Positions 55,734 through 63,715 of a DNA stretch of 64,000 nucleotides are shown one piece after another. The translations under genes and the position numbers were made by a program. Every line of letters starts with the position of its first letter. Within the stretch, counting starts at the first letter, position 1. The notes beneath the pieces are model-generated. The model was not told the DNA's origin. It did no database searches and saw only the letters and a list, made by a program, of their open reading frames with translations. The stretch covers positions 1,788,673-1,852,672 of the forward strand of contig NZ_CP035282.1 in NCBI RefSeq assembly GCF_004103715.1, in the 5' to 3' direction. This DNA is from Acidilutibacter cellobiosedens. GTDB lineage: Bacteria; Bacillota; Clostridia; Tissierellales; Acidilutibacteraceae.

Positions 55734-56558
55734 TTAATTGGCTATAGGTTGATTTTTGATAGCATTATCCATTAGAGTTTTTTGTTCTTTTTCCGAAATT
55801 TTTGATAATATTTTATTGATTTTTTCAGTCAGGTCACTATTTTTTGCAATTCCTACAGCTATGGCAGTATCATCATCAGATGTAGTAAAGCCGTCTTTTA
55901 ATTCTACCATTTTGAAATCCTTGTCGGCAGTTTCCGCACTGATTCCTTCGGGACGTTCCGATACATATCCATCTATTATTCCCGATTTAAGAGCAACTCT
56001 CATTGCTGAAAAGTTATCCATAGCAGGCTGCTTTTTTACACCCTTAATCTGATCGATTACTGTATAGTGAAATGTGTTTAACTGGGCCGTTATTTTTGCT
56101 CCTTTAAAATCATTTAAGGAATCTGCTTTTTCATAAGCTCCGTCTTTTTTTACAACCATGACCAAATCCGATTTATAGTAGTTATCTGAAAAATCTATGG
56201 TTTCTTTTCGCTTAGCGGTAGGGGACATACCTGCTATTATTGCATCAATTTTTCCTGAAGTTAGTGCCGGCACAAGGCCGTCCCATTCAATTTTAACAAT
56301 AACTAATTTTTTTCCTAAACCTTCAGCAATTCTTTTAGCTATTTCAACATCATATCCGCCTGCATATTCTTTACTTCCATCAATTTTTACAGCACCATTG
56401 GAGCTGTCCATTTGAGTCCAATTGAATGGAGGATATAAAGCTTCAAGGCCTACTCTAAAAGGTTCAGTTTTCTCAGAAGCATTGCTTGTCCCGCATCCTG
56501 TTAAAAGTACAAGTGTCATCATGCAAACTAATGTTAATAATAATATCTTTTTCTTCAT
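55734..56558 (-). CDS. Lysine ABC transporter substrate-binding lipoprotein
   Basis: 274-residue extracellular solute-binding protein (family 3). The signal peptide ends in LLTGC, so it is a lipoprotein. Ligand-pocket motifs are VGLEALYPPFNW, GYDVEIAKRIAEGLGKKLV and GKIDAIIAGMSPTAKRKETIDFSDNYY. I use the ATG at 56558 behind AGGAGATG; the upstream frame is riboswitch leader. Lysine is inferred from the riboswitch. Confidence 0.93.
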   Translation of the reverse strand: MKKKILLLTLVCMMTLVLLTGCGTSNASEKTEPFRVGLEALYPPFNWTQMDSSNGAVKIDGSKEYAGGYDVEIAKRIAEGLGKKLVIVKIEWDGLVPALTSGKIDAIIAGMSPTAKRKETIDFSDNYYKSDLVMVVKKDGAYEKADSLNDFKGAKITAQLNTFHYTVIDQIKGVKKQPAMDNFSAMRVALKSGIIDGYVSERPEGISAETADKDFKMVELKDGFTTSDDDTAIAVGIAKNSDLTEKINKILSKISEKEQKTLMDNAIKNQPIAN

Positions 56559-56633
56559 GTCTATCCATCTCCTCTTTATATTGAATACAGTTGTAATATA
56601 TAGTACTATCTGATTTTTAGGGAATTTTGCCAA

Positions 56634-56667
56634 ATAAAAAAAGACATAAGGTGAACTTAAGTCTTTT
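56634..56667 (-). terminator. Expression-platform terminator of the lysine riboswitch
   Basis: On the - strand AAAGAC-U-UAAG pairs with CUUA-U-GUCUUU around a 5-base loop, then UUUUUAUUU. It lies between aptamer and first gene, so lysine binding would cause premature termination. Confidence 0.85.
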
Positions 56668-56705
56668 ATATATTATTTAACCTTAAATCCCTCTCTTTTC
56701 CCCTA

Positions 56706-56891
56706 ATGAGATAGCACAACTCAATAAACTTGGGATATGTGTTTATTGAGACAGTCCTGCAATTCTTAACTGCAGGCCCAGCAAATAATACTGAGAAATA
56801 TTATAAACTTCGGCGATATCTCCTTCTCCTTAGCATCAATGCTTTCTCGAACTCCGCTAAAGACTGTTAGAATATCGCGCCTCTACCTCAC
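56706..56891 (-). ncRNA. Lysine riboswitch (L box)
   Basis: The 186-base aptamer on the - strand carries the conserved segments GGTAGAGGCGCGA, AGGAGATATCGCCGAAG, TTGCTGG, GGACTGTC and CTATCTCAT, in the order of Bacillus lysC. P1 pairs 56883-56891 with 56706-56714 (nine bp). A terminator follows. It controls the lysine transporter operon and represses it when lysine is plentiful. Confidence 0.95.
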
Positions 56892-56906
56892 TTGAAAAAG
56901 TGAGGT
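56885..56906. repeat. Hairpin overlapping the 5' strand of riboswitch P1
   Basis: ACCTCACTT and AAGTGAGGT flank GAAA. On the - strand its second arm includes GTGAGG of P1, so this hairpin and P1 exclude each other. Confidence 0.7.
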
Positions 56907-56929
56907 TTTATTAAATTGTATTATTTTAT

Positions 56930-56958
56930 AGTTTACAACAATAAAGGATATATGTCAA
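56930..56958 (-). promoter_or_regulatory. Sigma-A promoter of the lysine transporter operon
   Basis: Reverse-strand TTGACA (56958-56953), a 17-base spacer and TAAACT (56935-56930), placing the start of RNA about 15-20 bases before the pre-P1 hairpin. Confidence 0.75.
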
Positions 56959-57136
56959 GCTATTCAGTTTATTTTTTTGACGAAATTCCTTATATTTTAT
57001 ACAAAGTAGGGAAGAGTATGGGATATTAAAATATTTTAGCTTATGTGATAGTATAAAAGAAAGAGAAATGGTAACGAATATAAAATGTAGTTTGTAAAAC
57101 TTTAAAATTTTAATATTAATTAAAGAAGGTGAAAAT

Positions 57137-57604
57137 ATGAATGACAAAGAATATTCCAAACCGGATAGAGAGACTCTAAAGAAAAAACTTACTCCTATTC
57201 AGTATGAAGTAACTCAACAAAACATGACGGAAAGACCGTTTCAAAATGAATATTGGGACCATAATGAAGAGGGAATATATGTTGACATAGTTTCCGGAGA
57301 ACCTTTATTTACTTCCAAGGATAAATTTGATTCGGGATGCGGTTGGCCGAGCTTTTCAAAGCCTATAAAAGATGAAAATATTATAGAAAAATCAGATAAA
57401 AGCCATGGCATGATAAGAACAGAAGTGAAAAGTAAATATGGCAATTCTCATCTGGGCCATGTTTTTAACGACGGACCCAAGGAAATGGGGGGATTAAGAT
57501 ACTGTATAAACAGTGCTTCCCTGAAATTTATAAAAAAAGAGGACTTAGAAAAAGAAGGATATGGAGAATATCTGAAATTCTTTCAAATTGATGTTGACAA
57601 ATAG
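57137..57604 (+). CDS. msrB: Peptide-methionine (R)-S-oxide reductase
   Basis: Repairs oxidised methionine, R form. The 155-residue protein has the family motifs GCGWPSF (about 68-74), GHVFNDGP and [11 protein letters not shown] with the catalytic cysteine at about 129. The four zinc-binding cysteines of many MsrB (two CxxC pairs) are absent, so it is the zinc-free type. The cysteine in GCGWPS may be the recycling residue. The ATG at 57137 follows GAAGGTG. It converges with the iclR gene. Confidence 0.94.
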   Translation: MNDKEYSKPDRETLKKKLTPIQYEVTQQNMTERPFQNEYWDHNEEGIYVDIVSGEPLFTSKDKFDSGCGWPSFSKPIKDENIIEKSDKSHGMIRTEVKSKYGNSHLGHVFNDGPKEMGGLRYCINSASLKFIKKEDLEKEGYGEYLKFFQIDVDK

Positions 57605-57627
57605 TAAGATAAACATGTTTTCAAATT

Positions 57628-57664
57628 TTCAAAGAGGAAAGAAATAACTTTTATCCTCTTTGAA
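57628..57664. terminator. Bidirectional terminator between msrB and iclR gene
   Basis: TTCAAAGAGGA (57628-57638) pairs with TCCTCTTTGAA (57654-57664) around a 15-base loop. Confidence 0.75.
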
Positions 57665-57670
57665 GATTTC

Positions 57671-58426
57671 TTAGATAAAACCAAGTTTTTGTGAAATTTC
57701 TCTTGTGTATTGAACCAAACTTAAGCCTATTTCCCTACATAGATCTTCATTCATCCTGGATGTAGGACCTGAAATACTGATTGCTGCAAAAGGCATATTA
57801 TTATGGTTTAGTATTGGTGCTGCGATACAGTGTAATCCAATTTCAAGTTCTTCAAAATCCTCCGCATATCCTTTCTTTTTTATGTTTTCCAAAGATTCAA
57901 TCAATGTTTTTTTATCACATATTGTGTTGCTTGTGAATTTGGTTAATTCCATCCTGCTAATTTTATCTTTTAATATTTCAGAAGAAAGATTAGCAAGTAT
58001 AGCTTTTCCTACTGCTGTACAATGAAGAGGTTGCCTTCCTCCCACTAAAGTACTGATAGCAATGGAAAGAGGACTTTCTACTTTTTCCAGATATATTACC
58101 GATAAATCATGTAATATAACTAAATTAGCTGTTTCATGATACATATTAACTAATCGTTCTAAATAAGGGACAACTATATGTCTTAGAGACGAATTCACTT
58201 TGGTACCTAATCGAAATAGCTTAAGACCCAATTTATATTTTCCTGAATTATCATTTTTTTCAAGAATACCATTTGCATATAGTGTAGAAATTAAACCAAA
58301 GGTAGTACTTTTATGAAGCCCTACCAATTTGCTAATCTCCGTAACTCCTAATTCTTCATTATTTTCAAAGCAATTTAATATTTTTATTGCTCTGTCTACC
58401 GATTGTATAATTTTTTCATTATCCAA
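57671..58426 (-). CDS. IclR-family transcriptional regulator
   Basis: 251-residue DNA-binding regulator. An N-terminal winged helix (about residues 1-70, SVDRAIKILNCFENN, VTEISKLVGLHKSTTFGLISTL) precedes the effector-binding IclR domain. KdgR-like members sense sugar acids or aromatic acids, but the ligand here is unknown. I use TTG 58426, which follows AGGGGG, over the upstream ATG frame. A 13-bp inverted repeat just upstream may be its operator. Confidence 0.9.
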   Translation of the reverse strand: MDNEKIIQSVDRAIKILNCFENNEELGVTEISKLVGLHKSTTFGLISTLYANGILEKNDNSGKYKLGLKLFRLGTKVNSSLRHIVVPYLERLVNMYHETANLVILHDLSVIYLEKVESPLSIAISTLVGGRQPLHCTAVGKAILANLSSEILKDKISRMELTKFTSNTICDKKTLIESLENIKKKGYAEDFEELEIGLHCIAAPILNHNNMPFAAISISGPTSRMNEDLCREIGLSLVQYTREISQKLGFI

Positions 58427-58449
58427 TTGAATACCCCCTAACAATATTA

Positions 58450-58486
58450 GTGTTATATTATAGAACTATATATTATAATATAACAC
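58450..58486. promoter_or_regulatory. Inverted repeat upstream of iclR gene, possible operator
   Basis: GTGTTATATTATA (58450-58462) and TATAATATAACAC (58474-58486) are perfect 13-base arms 11 bases apart. A - strand TATAAT lies inside, consistent with autorepression. Confidence 0.55.
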
Positions 58487-58620
58487 AAAACACTATCATT
58501 ATAACATATAAAATAACAAAAAAACAACCTTATTTAAATAATAAATCATCTATTGCTTTTTATTGAATCTTTTTGTATTGTAGTATAATAAGGGTTAGAG
58601 TCAAGGAGGTAACTGATAAA

Positions 58621-59070
58621 ATGGACTGGAATATTAGAAAATTTGAAGATTTAAATAATAAGGAATTATATGATATTTTGAGATTAAGAAATCAAGTGTT
58701 TATTGTGGAACAGAATTGTCCTTATGAGGATTGCGATAATAGAGATAAAGATGCCTATCATTTATTTTTAGAGAATAATGAAGAAATAATCGCATATTTG
58801 AGAATATTAAAAAGGGGAGTTTCATATGAAGAAGTTTCTATCGGGAGAGTTGTTGTGGATAAAAAATATCGTAGAAAAGATATAGCCAGAAATATGATGG
58901 TAAAGGCAATAGATTTTATTGAAAGAAGTTTAAAAGAAAGAGAAATTAGAATTTCAGCTCAAGCATATCTTGTAAATTTCTATAAAAGTTTTGGATTTAA
59001 AGAAGTTTCTGAACCATACTTGGAAGATAACATACCTCATATTGAAATGTTTTATAGTAGGGTAATATAA
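58621..59070 (+). CDS. GNAT acetyltransferase, ElaA-like
   Basis: 149-residue N-acetyltransferase fold. It shows the ElaA pattern LYDILRLRNQVFIVEQNCPYEDCDNRD and the acetyl-CoA loop RRKDIARNMMVKA (about 82-94). IGRVVVDKKYRR precedes it and SFGFKEVSEPYLEDNIPHIEM comes at the end. The ATG at 58621 follows AAGGAGGTAA; the longer frame lacks a ribosome site. Acceptor unknown. It is divergent from the iclR gene. Confidence 0.88.
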   Translation: MDWNIRKFEDLNNKELYDILRLRNQVFIVEQNCPYEDCDNRDKDAYHLFLENNEEIIAYLRILKRGVSYEEVSIGRVVVDKKYRRKDIARNMMVKAIDFIERSLKEREIRISAQAYLVNFYKSFGFKEVSEPYLEDNIPHIEMFYSRVI

Positions 59071-59093
59071 AGTAATATAACAATATTGAAAAA

Positions 59094-59136
59094 CGATTAT
59101 TAGTTTACATAATATTATTATGTAAACTAATAATCG
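59094..59136 (+). terminator. Hairpin after ElaA gene, with shared apical core
   Basis: Twenty-base arms (59094-59113, 59117-59136), CGATTATTAG...CTAATAATCG, followed by TCTTCC. The U-tract is poor. The central 25 bases (59103-59127) match two other hairpins in the window. Confidence 0.8.
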
Positions 59137-59289
59137 TCTTCCTAAGCAAAAATAAATTCTTAGAAAATTTTTCTGGGAATTTATTTTTGTTTGGAGATAG
59201 ATTTTATAATTTTATTACGAAATAATAGGTGAAGGAACTAAAAGATGACTACATGTAGGATTTAATTTTAGTTAGAGAAGGTGAAATTT

Positions 59290-59856
59290 TTGAAAATAAC
59301 CGAAGAAAATTTTATACAGGAGATGAAATCAGGGAATGAAAAATCCTTAGATTATGTAATAGATAATTATGCTTGGATAATAAAAACTGTTCTTAAGAAT
59401 CATCTTCATTATATTCCAAATTATTATGAGGATTGTATGAATGATTGCTTACTTGCAATTTGGGAGAATATTGATTCATATAGTCCCGAGATATCTGCTT
59501 TTAAAAATTGGGTTGGTGGAATTGCTAAATATAAAGCTATAGATTATAAAAGAAAGTATCTGAAAGAAATGAAGAACAAAAATATTGAAGATGAAATAAT
59601 TCCCGTAGAAGATAAATCTTTAGAAAAAATCATTTCTAAAGAAATAAGTGAAGAGACAGAGGAAATGCTGAATCTATTGTCTCCTGAAGATAAAAATATT
59701 TTTAAAAAACTATATATTGAAGAATTTAATATGGACGAGGTAAGCGATAAAACAGGGCTTACTAAATCAGTAATATATAATAGGATTTCCCGCGGAAGAA
59801 ACAAAATCAAGAATTTGTTTAATTTAAAAGGAGGTAAGGATAGTGAAAAAGTCTAA
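59290..59856 (+). CDS. ECF-family sigma factor paired with DUF4179 protein
   Basis: 188-residue sigma-70 family protein. Region 2 covers about 20-85 (DYVIDNYAWIIKTVLKNHL, YYEDCMNDCLLAIWENID). Region 4 covers about 125-180 (FNMDEVSDKTGLTKSVIYNRISRGRNKIKNLF). TTG 59290 is favoured, seven bases after AAGGTG, over GTG 59281. The stop overlaps the next gene by 14 bases. This sigma plus DUF4179 arrangement recurs in many Clostridia and Bacilli, where the partner acts as an anti-sigma or sensor. Confidence 0.88.
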   Translation: MKITEENFIQEMKSGNEKSLDYVIDNYAWIIKTVLKNHLHYIPNYYEDCMNDCLLAIWENIDSYSPEISAFKNWVGGIAKYKAIDYKRKYLKEMKNKNIEDEIIPVEDKSLEKIISKEISEETEEMLNLLSPEDKNIFKKLYIEEFNMDEVSDKTGLTKSVIYNRISRGRNKIKNLFNLKGGKDSEKV

Positions 59857-60898
59857 AAACATGTATGAACTGATAAATAACATGGAGTTCAACTTAGAAG
59901 GCTATGAAATACAAGAATTAAGTGATATAGAGAAGCAAAACTTAAAAAATAATTTTAAGAAGAAAAAGCTTAATTTTAAAAAGATTGTTACTGTTGCGGC
60001 AGCTTTAGTTTTAACTGTAGGAATTTTTAGTCAAACGGAAACCGGTAAATATGTATATGCCGCTTTTGAGTCAAAGGTTTCAAAAATATCATATTCTATC
60101 GGAAAATCTCTTGGCATTGAAAGAAATATTGAGCCTTATTCAAATGTAGTCGGACAAGTGAGAGAAGATAATGGAGTTGAAGTAAAATTAGGGGAAGTGA
60201 TTATAGATAAAGATGAATTAATCTTTTCTACCATAGTAAATGCAAATAAGCCCGTAGAATTTGCTCGTTTTGATACTGAAATTTTTATAAACGGAGAAAA
60301 ACTTACAAATTATAGTATGTCAGGAACCGGAGGAGCAATAGACGATTCTCAAGAAACAATTTTTATGGTTGATTCTGTTGATGTAAAAGGTATCGAATTA
60401 AATAAAGATGTAGATATAAATATTATATTAAGAAATATGAATTATTTTGACGGGAAAGATGAAAAAAAGATAAGCGGAAAATGGGAATTTGAATTTACTG
60501 CAAATGGCGACGAACTTGCAGCTGATACTTATACATTGCCAATGAACTATTCATTTAATATAGACAATTTAAATTATAATTTGGAGGAATTCAGATATAA
60601 TCCGGTAAATCAAAAGATAATCGGAAAAATTAGAGGAGAGTCCGACAAAGATTATGAATTGGATCTGAGAGGTCAGGACAATTTAGGAAATAAGGTGGTT
60701 TTTTCATTGAGAAGGATGAGTGATAAAAATTTTATACTTGCTTATGAAAATATTTACGGAGATTTATCCGATAAAGCTGCATCTGTTACTTTAACTCCTT
60801 ATGCCCGGGAATTTCCTAAAAAGAGCGGTAAGGTAAGCGGAGAATTTAAAAAAGTAGGAGAGAGCTTTACCATTAATTTAAAGTCTAAAACGAAATAA
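59843..60898 (+). CDS. DUF4179 membrane protein, probable anti-sigma partner
   Basis: 351 residues. The cytoplasmic N terminus (about 1-45), a single membrane helix (about 50-67, KIVTVAAALVLTVGIF) and a large extracytoplasmic domain (70-351) with beta-rich repeats fit DUF4179. GTG 59843 follows AAAGGAGG and lies inside the sigma gene. The topology fits transmembrane inhibition of the sigma factor. Ligand unknown. Confidence 0.85.
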   Translation: MKKSKNMYELINNMEFNLEGYEIQELSDIEKQNLKNNFKKKKLNFKKIVTVAAALVLTVGIFSQTETGKYVYAAFESKVSKISYSIGKSLGIERNIEPYSNVVGQVREDNGVEVKLGEVIIDKDELIFSTIVNANKPVEFARFDTEIFINGEKLTNYSMSGTGGAIDDSQETIFMVDSVDVKGIELNKDVDINIILRNMNYFDGKDEKKISGKWEFEFTANGDELAADTYTLPMNYSFNIDNLNYNLEEFRYNPVNQKIIGKIRGESDKDYELDLRGQDNLGNKVVFSLRRMSDKNFILAYENIYGDLSDKAASVTLTPYAREFPKKSGKVSGEFKKVGESFTINLKSKTK

Positions 60899-60990
60899 AG
60901 AATGTGATTTTGTAGGAGCGTTAATTATATATTTAAATATATTAAAAAAACCCTTTTAAGGTAAATTGGATTTTCCTCTGGGCTATAAAG

Positions 60991-61039
60991 AATCCTCGAT
61001 AGGTTTACATAATAAAATTATGAAAACTTATTGAGGATT
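60991..61039 (+). terminator. Hairpin after DUF4179 gene, with shared apical core
   Basis: A 12-bp outer stem (AATCCTCGATAG / TTATTGAGGATT, with two G-U) encloses the same 25-base core as 39904 and 59103, at 61003-61027. TTTTTAAC follows. One A-A mismatch lies in the core stem. Confidence 0.78.
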
Positions 61040-61228
61040 TTTTAACTGAAGAATAAAGATAAAAAAGATTTTATATCATTGGCAAAGTAAATTCCGTGGA
61101 TATTAAAAATTACAGTATAATAAATTACTAAATAAAGTAAACAGCAGGATAATTATTATGGTTATTAGACAAAATTATAAAACTTATAGAATAAAACTAA
61201 AATAATTTATGCTAATAAAAATATTTTT

Positions 61229-61267
61229 ATATTCTAAAGAAGGATTTTTCAATTCTTTATCGAATAT
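61229..61267 (+). repeat. Hairpin in the region before the XerC-like gene
   Basis: ATATTC-TAAAGAA (61229-61241) pairs with TTCTTTA-tc-GAATAT (61253-61267) with a two-base bulge. Confidence 0.5.
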
Positions 61268-61273
61268 ATAACA

Positions 61274-61303
61274 TTAGTCACAAAATGTTTATTTTGTGAC
61301 TAA
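61274..61303 (+). repeat. Perfect inverted repeat 35 bases before the XerC-like gene
   Basis: TTAGTCACAAAAT (61274-61286), a GTTT loop and ATTTTGTGACTAA (61291-61303), then GATTTAAACTTTTTTC. Possible leader terminator, operator or recombinase site. Confidence 0.6.
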
Positions 61304-61337
61304 GATTTAAACTTTTTTCGAAAGGGAATGATATGAT

Positions 61338-62306
61338 ATGGAAAACATGCCGGCTATACTAAGAGATTACTTGGATTATATGGAGACAATTAAGGGAAAA
61401 TCTCCAAACACGGTAAAGGAATATTACTTTGATCTGAGAACTATGCTTAGATTTATGAAAAAAAGATTTAAATTAGTGGATAAAAATATTTCTTACGACA
61501 ATATAAATATTGATGATGTTGATATCCAATTGATAAAAAGAATTCGTCTTCAGGACCTCCACGGATATATTTCTTATATAGATAAACAGAGAAACAACGG
61601 CAATTATGCAAAATCAAGAAAAGTAGCAAGCATCCGTTCTTTTTTCCATTATCTTTTTAGCATAATTGAAGTTATAGAAGAAAATCCCGCTGAAAATTTA
61701 GAATTTCCCAAGAAGGATAACCGCCAACCCGTTTATTTAACTTTAGAAGAAGCAGAAAATCTTTTGGATGTTGTACAAAAAAATCCAAATGAAATATATA
61801 GGAAAAGAGATTATGCAATTATTACCCTATTTCTTAACTGCGGTCTCAGACTATCCGAACTTGTAAGTATAGACATGGATAAGATTAGAAATGATACCTT
61901 ATCAGTAATAGGAAAAGGAAATAAAGAAAGGACTATTTACTTAAATGAATCATGTATAGAAGCTATTAGCAGATACATTGATGTCCGCCCTTATTCTGAT
62001 AAGGAAAAGGAAGCTTTATTCTTGAGCAAAAGAAGGCAGCGAATCAGCAATAGAGCTGTTCAGCATATGGTTGATAAATATTTAAAAGATGCGGGTTTAG
62101 ATACATCTGTTTATTCTACCCATAAATTGAGACATACGGCAGCTACATTGATGTATAAATACGGCGATGTTGATATCAGAGCTTTACAGGAAATTTTAGG
62201 CCATGAAAGCGTAGCTACTACTCAAATATATACCCATATAGATGACGAAAGATTGAGACAAGCTGTAAAAAGTAATCCTCTCTCTAAAATCAAGACAAAG
62301 GATTAA
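61338..62306 (+). CDS. XerC/XerD-like tyrosine recombinase
   Basis: 322-residue site-specific recombinase. It has an N-terminal SAM-like core-binding domain (about 5-115) and a C-terminal catalytic domain with the full R-K-H-R-H-Y set: [28 protein letters not shown] and TQIYTH. The ATG at 61338 follows AAAGGG. In many Clostridia a XerC-type gene lies beside lexA, so this is more likely a chromosomal-dimer or house recombinase than a mobile-element integrase. A site such as dif is not visible here. Confidence 0.88.
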   Translation: MENMPAILRDYLDYMETIKGKSPNTVKEYYFDLRTMLRFMKKRFKLVDKNISYDNINIDDVDIQLIKRIRLQDLHGYISYIDKQRNNGNYAKSRKVASIRSFFHYLFSIIEVIEENPAENLEFPKKDNRQPVYLTLEEAENLLDVVQKNPNEIYRKRDYAIITLFLNCGLRLSELVSIDMDKIRNDTLSVIGKGNKERTIYLNESCIEAISRYIDVRPYSDKEKEALFLSKRRQRISNRAVQHMVDKYLKDAGLDTSVYSTHKLRHTAATLMYKYGDVDIRALQEILGHESVATTQIYTHIDDERLRQAVKSNPLSKIKTKD

Positions 62307-62313
62307 TCTTATA

Positions 62314-62325
62314 GAACTTATGTTT
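62314..62325 (+). promoter_or_regulatory. LexA box of lexA (one mismatch)
   Basis: GAACTTATGTTT, against GAAC-N4-GTTC in the recA box, so one position differs. It overlaps the -35 element. Confidence 0.72.
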
Positions 62326-62352
62326 GAATTTTGTAATTTTGTATGTTATAAT
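62324..62352 (+). promoter_or_regulatory. Sigma-A promoter of lexA
   Basis: TTGAAT (62324-62329), a 17-base spacer and TATAAT (62347-62352), 33 bases before the lexA start. Confidence 0.82.
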
Positions 62353-62385
62353 TCTTGTAATAAATTTTTTATAGGAGTGTTCTAT

Positions 62386-63000
62386 ATGTATGAAGATCTA
62401 AATGCGAAACAATCTGAAATTTTAAATTTTATTAAAGATGAAGTAAATCAGAAAGGATACCCCCCTTCTGTCAGAGAGATATGCCGTGCTGTAAAACTAA
62501 GTTCTACTTCTTCCGTTCATGCTCATTTAGAAAAACTTCAAAAAAAGGGTTACATAAAAAAAGACCCTTCTAAACCGAGGGCCATAGAAATACTTTACGG
62601 TGATTATACCAATTCCAGTAGAAAAACTGTTCAAGTCCCCATTATAGGAAAGGTTACTGCCGGTCAGCCTATTCTTGCGGTACAAAATTTTGATGGCATG
62701 TTTCCCCTGCCTAAAAATTTTGTGGCAGATAATGATGTCTTTATGTTGAAAGTCTATGGAGAAAGTATGATCGATGCGGGAATATACGACGGAGATTATG
62801 TAATAGTAAGGCAACAGACTACTGCCGAAAACGGTGATATAATCGTAGCACTTATTGACGAAGAAAGTGCTACCGTTAAAAGATTTTTTAAGGAAAAAGA
62901 CCATATACGGCTTCAACCTGAAAATCCTACAATGGATCCTATAATCGTTAAAAATGTAATAGTATTGGGAAAAGTCATAGGATTGTTTAGAAAAATGTAA
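62386..63000 (+). CDS. lexA: SOS repressor LexA
   Basis: Repressor of SOS genes that self-cleaves on contact with RecA filaments. The 204-residue protein has an N-terminal winged helix (about residues 1-65, with [22 protein letters not shown]). The cleavage site is Ala92-Gly93 and the S24 catalytic pair is Ser127 (GESMID) and Lys165. I set the start at the ATG at 62386, after TAGGAGTG; a longer frame would run through the promoter. The boxes at recA and lexA are in this window. Confidence 0.97.
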   Translation: MYEDLNAKQSEILNFIKDEVNQKGYPPSVREICRAVKLSSTSSVHAHLEKLQKKGYIKKDPSKPRAIEILYGDYTNSSRKTVQVPIIGKVTAGQPILAVQNFDGMFPLPKNFVADNDVFMLKVYGESMIDAGIYDGDYVIVRQQTTAENGDIIVALIDEESATVKRFFKEKDHIRLQPENPTMDPIIVKNVIVLGKVIGLFRKM

Positions 63001-63004
63001 TTCT

Positions 63005-63697
63005 TTACATAGCATTTTTGGCAGCTTCAATCATCTTGGAGCAGCATTTTTTTACTGTATAATTTTCTAAAAACAATCCTGACGTTCCACCTGTTAAAAT
63101 ATCAGCCCCTGCCTTTACAATTATTGGAATTGTACTTACATTAACATTTCCATCTGCTTGAATTCTTGTCTTTAAATCTGCATCATTTAACATTTTTCTC
63201 ATCTGACGAATATGTTTAACTGCTGTAGTTTGCATTTTTTGTCCCGAAAATCCCGGATTAACTGTAAGCTTTAATATCCACGGGACTTCCTTTGCCAATG
63301 ATATAAAATCCTCTCCCGGCGGAGTTGTTGATTTATAGGCAAGTATTGGTTCTGCTCCGTAATGGCGGATCATACCAAATATTTTATTGAAATTTTTCAC
63401 AGCCTCATAATGAACTGCTATATAATCCGCCCCATTTTTAGCGTAATTCTCTATAAATTTTTCGGGCTCATATACTGCTAAATGTACTTCAATAGGTAAA
63501 TCGGTTTCTTTGCTCATACATTTTAAAGTAGGTTCACCTAAGATAAAACACCTGTTAAATTTTCCGTCCACTACATCAAAATGATAAAAAGATACCCCGC
63601 TCTTTTCTACTTCTTCCATATCCTTTTTTAGATGACAAAGGTCCATACATGATACAGAAGCAGATATGTTAATATCATTTTCTATTATTTTTTTCAT
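63005..63697 (-). CDS. Ribulose-phosphate 3-epimerase family protein
   Basis: 230-residue TIM-barrel epimerase of the pentose-phosphate or related sugar-phosphate route. Motifs are HFDVVDGKF, VHLAVYEPEKFI, ADYIAVHYEA, LKLTVNPGFSGQ and IQADGNVN, the usual metal and phosphate sites with moderate changes. This could be an allulose-6-phosphate or other variant epimerase. The ATG at 63697 starts the gene. It is close downstream of a transaldolase-like gene on the same strand. Confidence 0.84.
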   Translation of the reverse strand: MKKIIENDINISASVSCMDLCHLKKDMEEVEKSGVSFYHFDVVDGKFNRCFILGEPTLKCMSKETDLPIEVHLAVYEPEKFIENYAKNGADYIAVHYEAVKNFNKIFGMIRHYGAEPILAYKSTTPPGEDFISLAKEVPWILKLTVNPGFSGQKMQTTAVKHIRQMRKMLNDADLKTRIQADGNVNVSTIPIIVKAGADILTGGTSGLFLENYTVKKCCSKMIEAAKNAM

Positions 63698-63715
63698 CGA
63701 AGCTCTTCCCTTTAT

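Larger units (their letters stand above)
60899..61337 (+). other. 439-base noncoding region with three hairpins
   Basis: I see no gene here. It holds hairpins at 60991-61039, 61229-61267 and 61274-61303, AT-rich DNA between, and no clear promoter. It separates the sigma/DUF4179 operon from the XerC-like gene. Confidence 0.75.

Noticed and set aside
59230-59262. GGAACT with TAGGAT as an ECF promoter before the second sigma gene
   Set aside because: The -35 looks acceptable, but the -10 does not match any ECF pattern I know, so support is too weak to report.
61338-62306. XerC-like gene as an integrase of a mobile element
   Set aside because: It has no phage or element genes around it, no tRNA-type attachment site, and sits beside lexA as in many Clostridia. 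It looks like a chromosomal recombinase.
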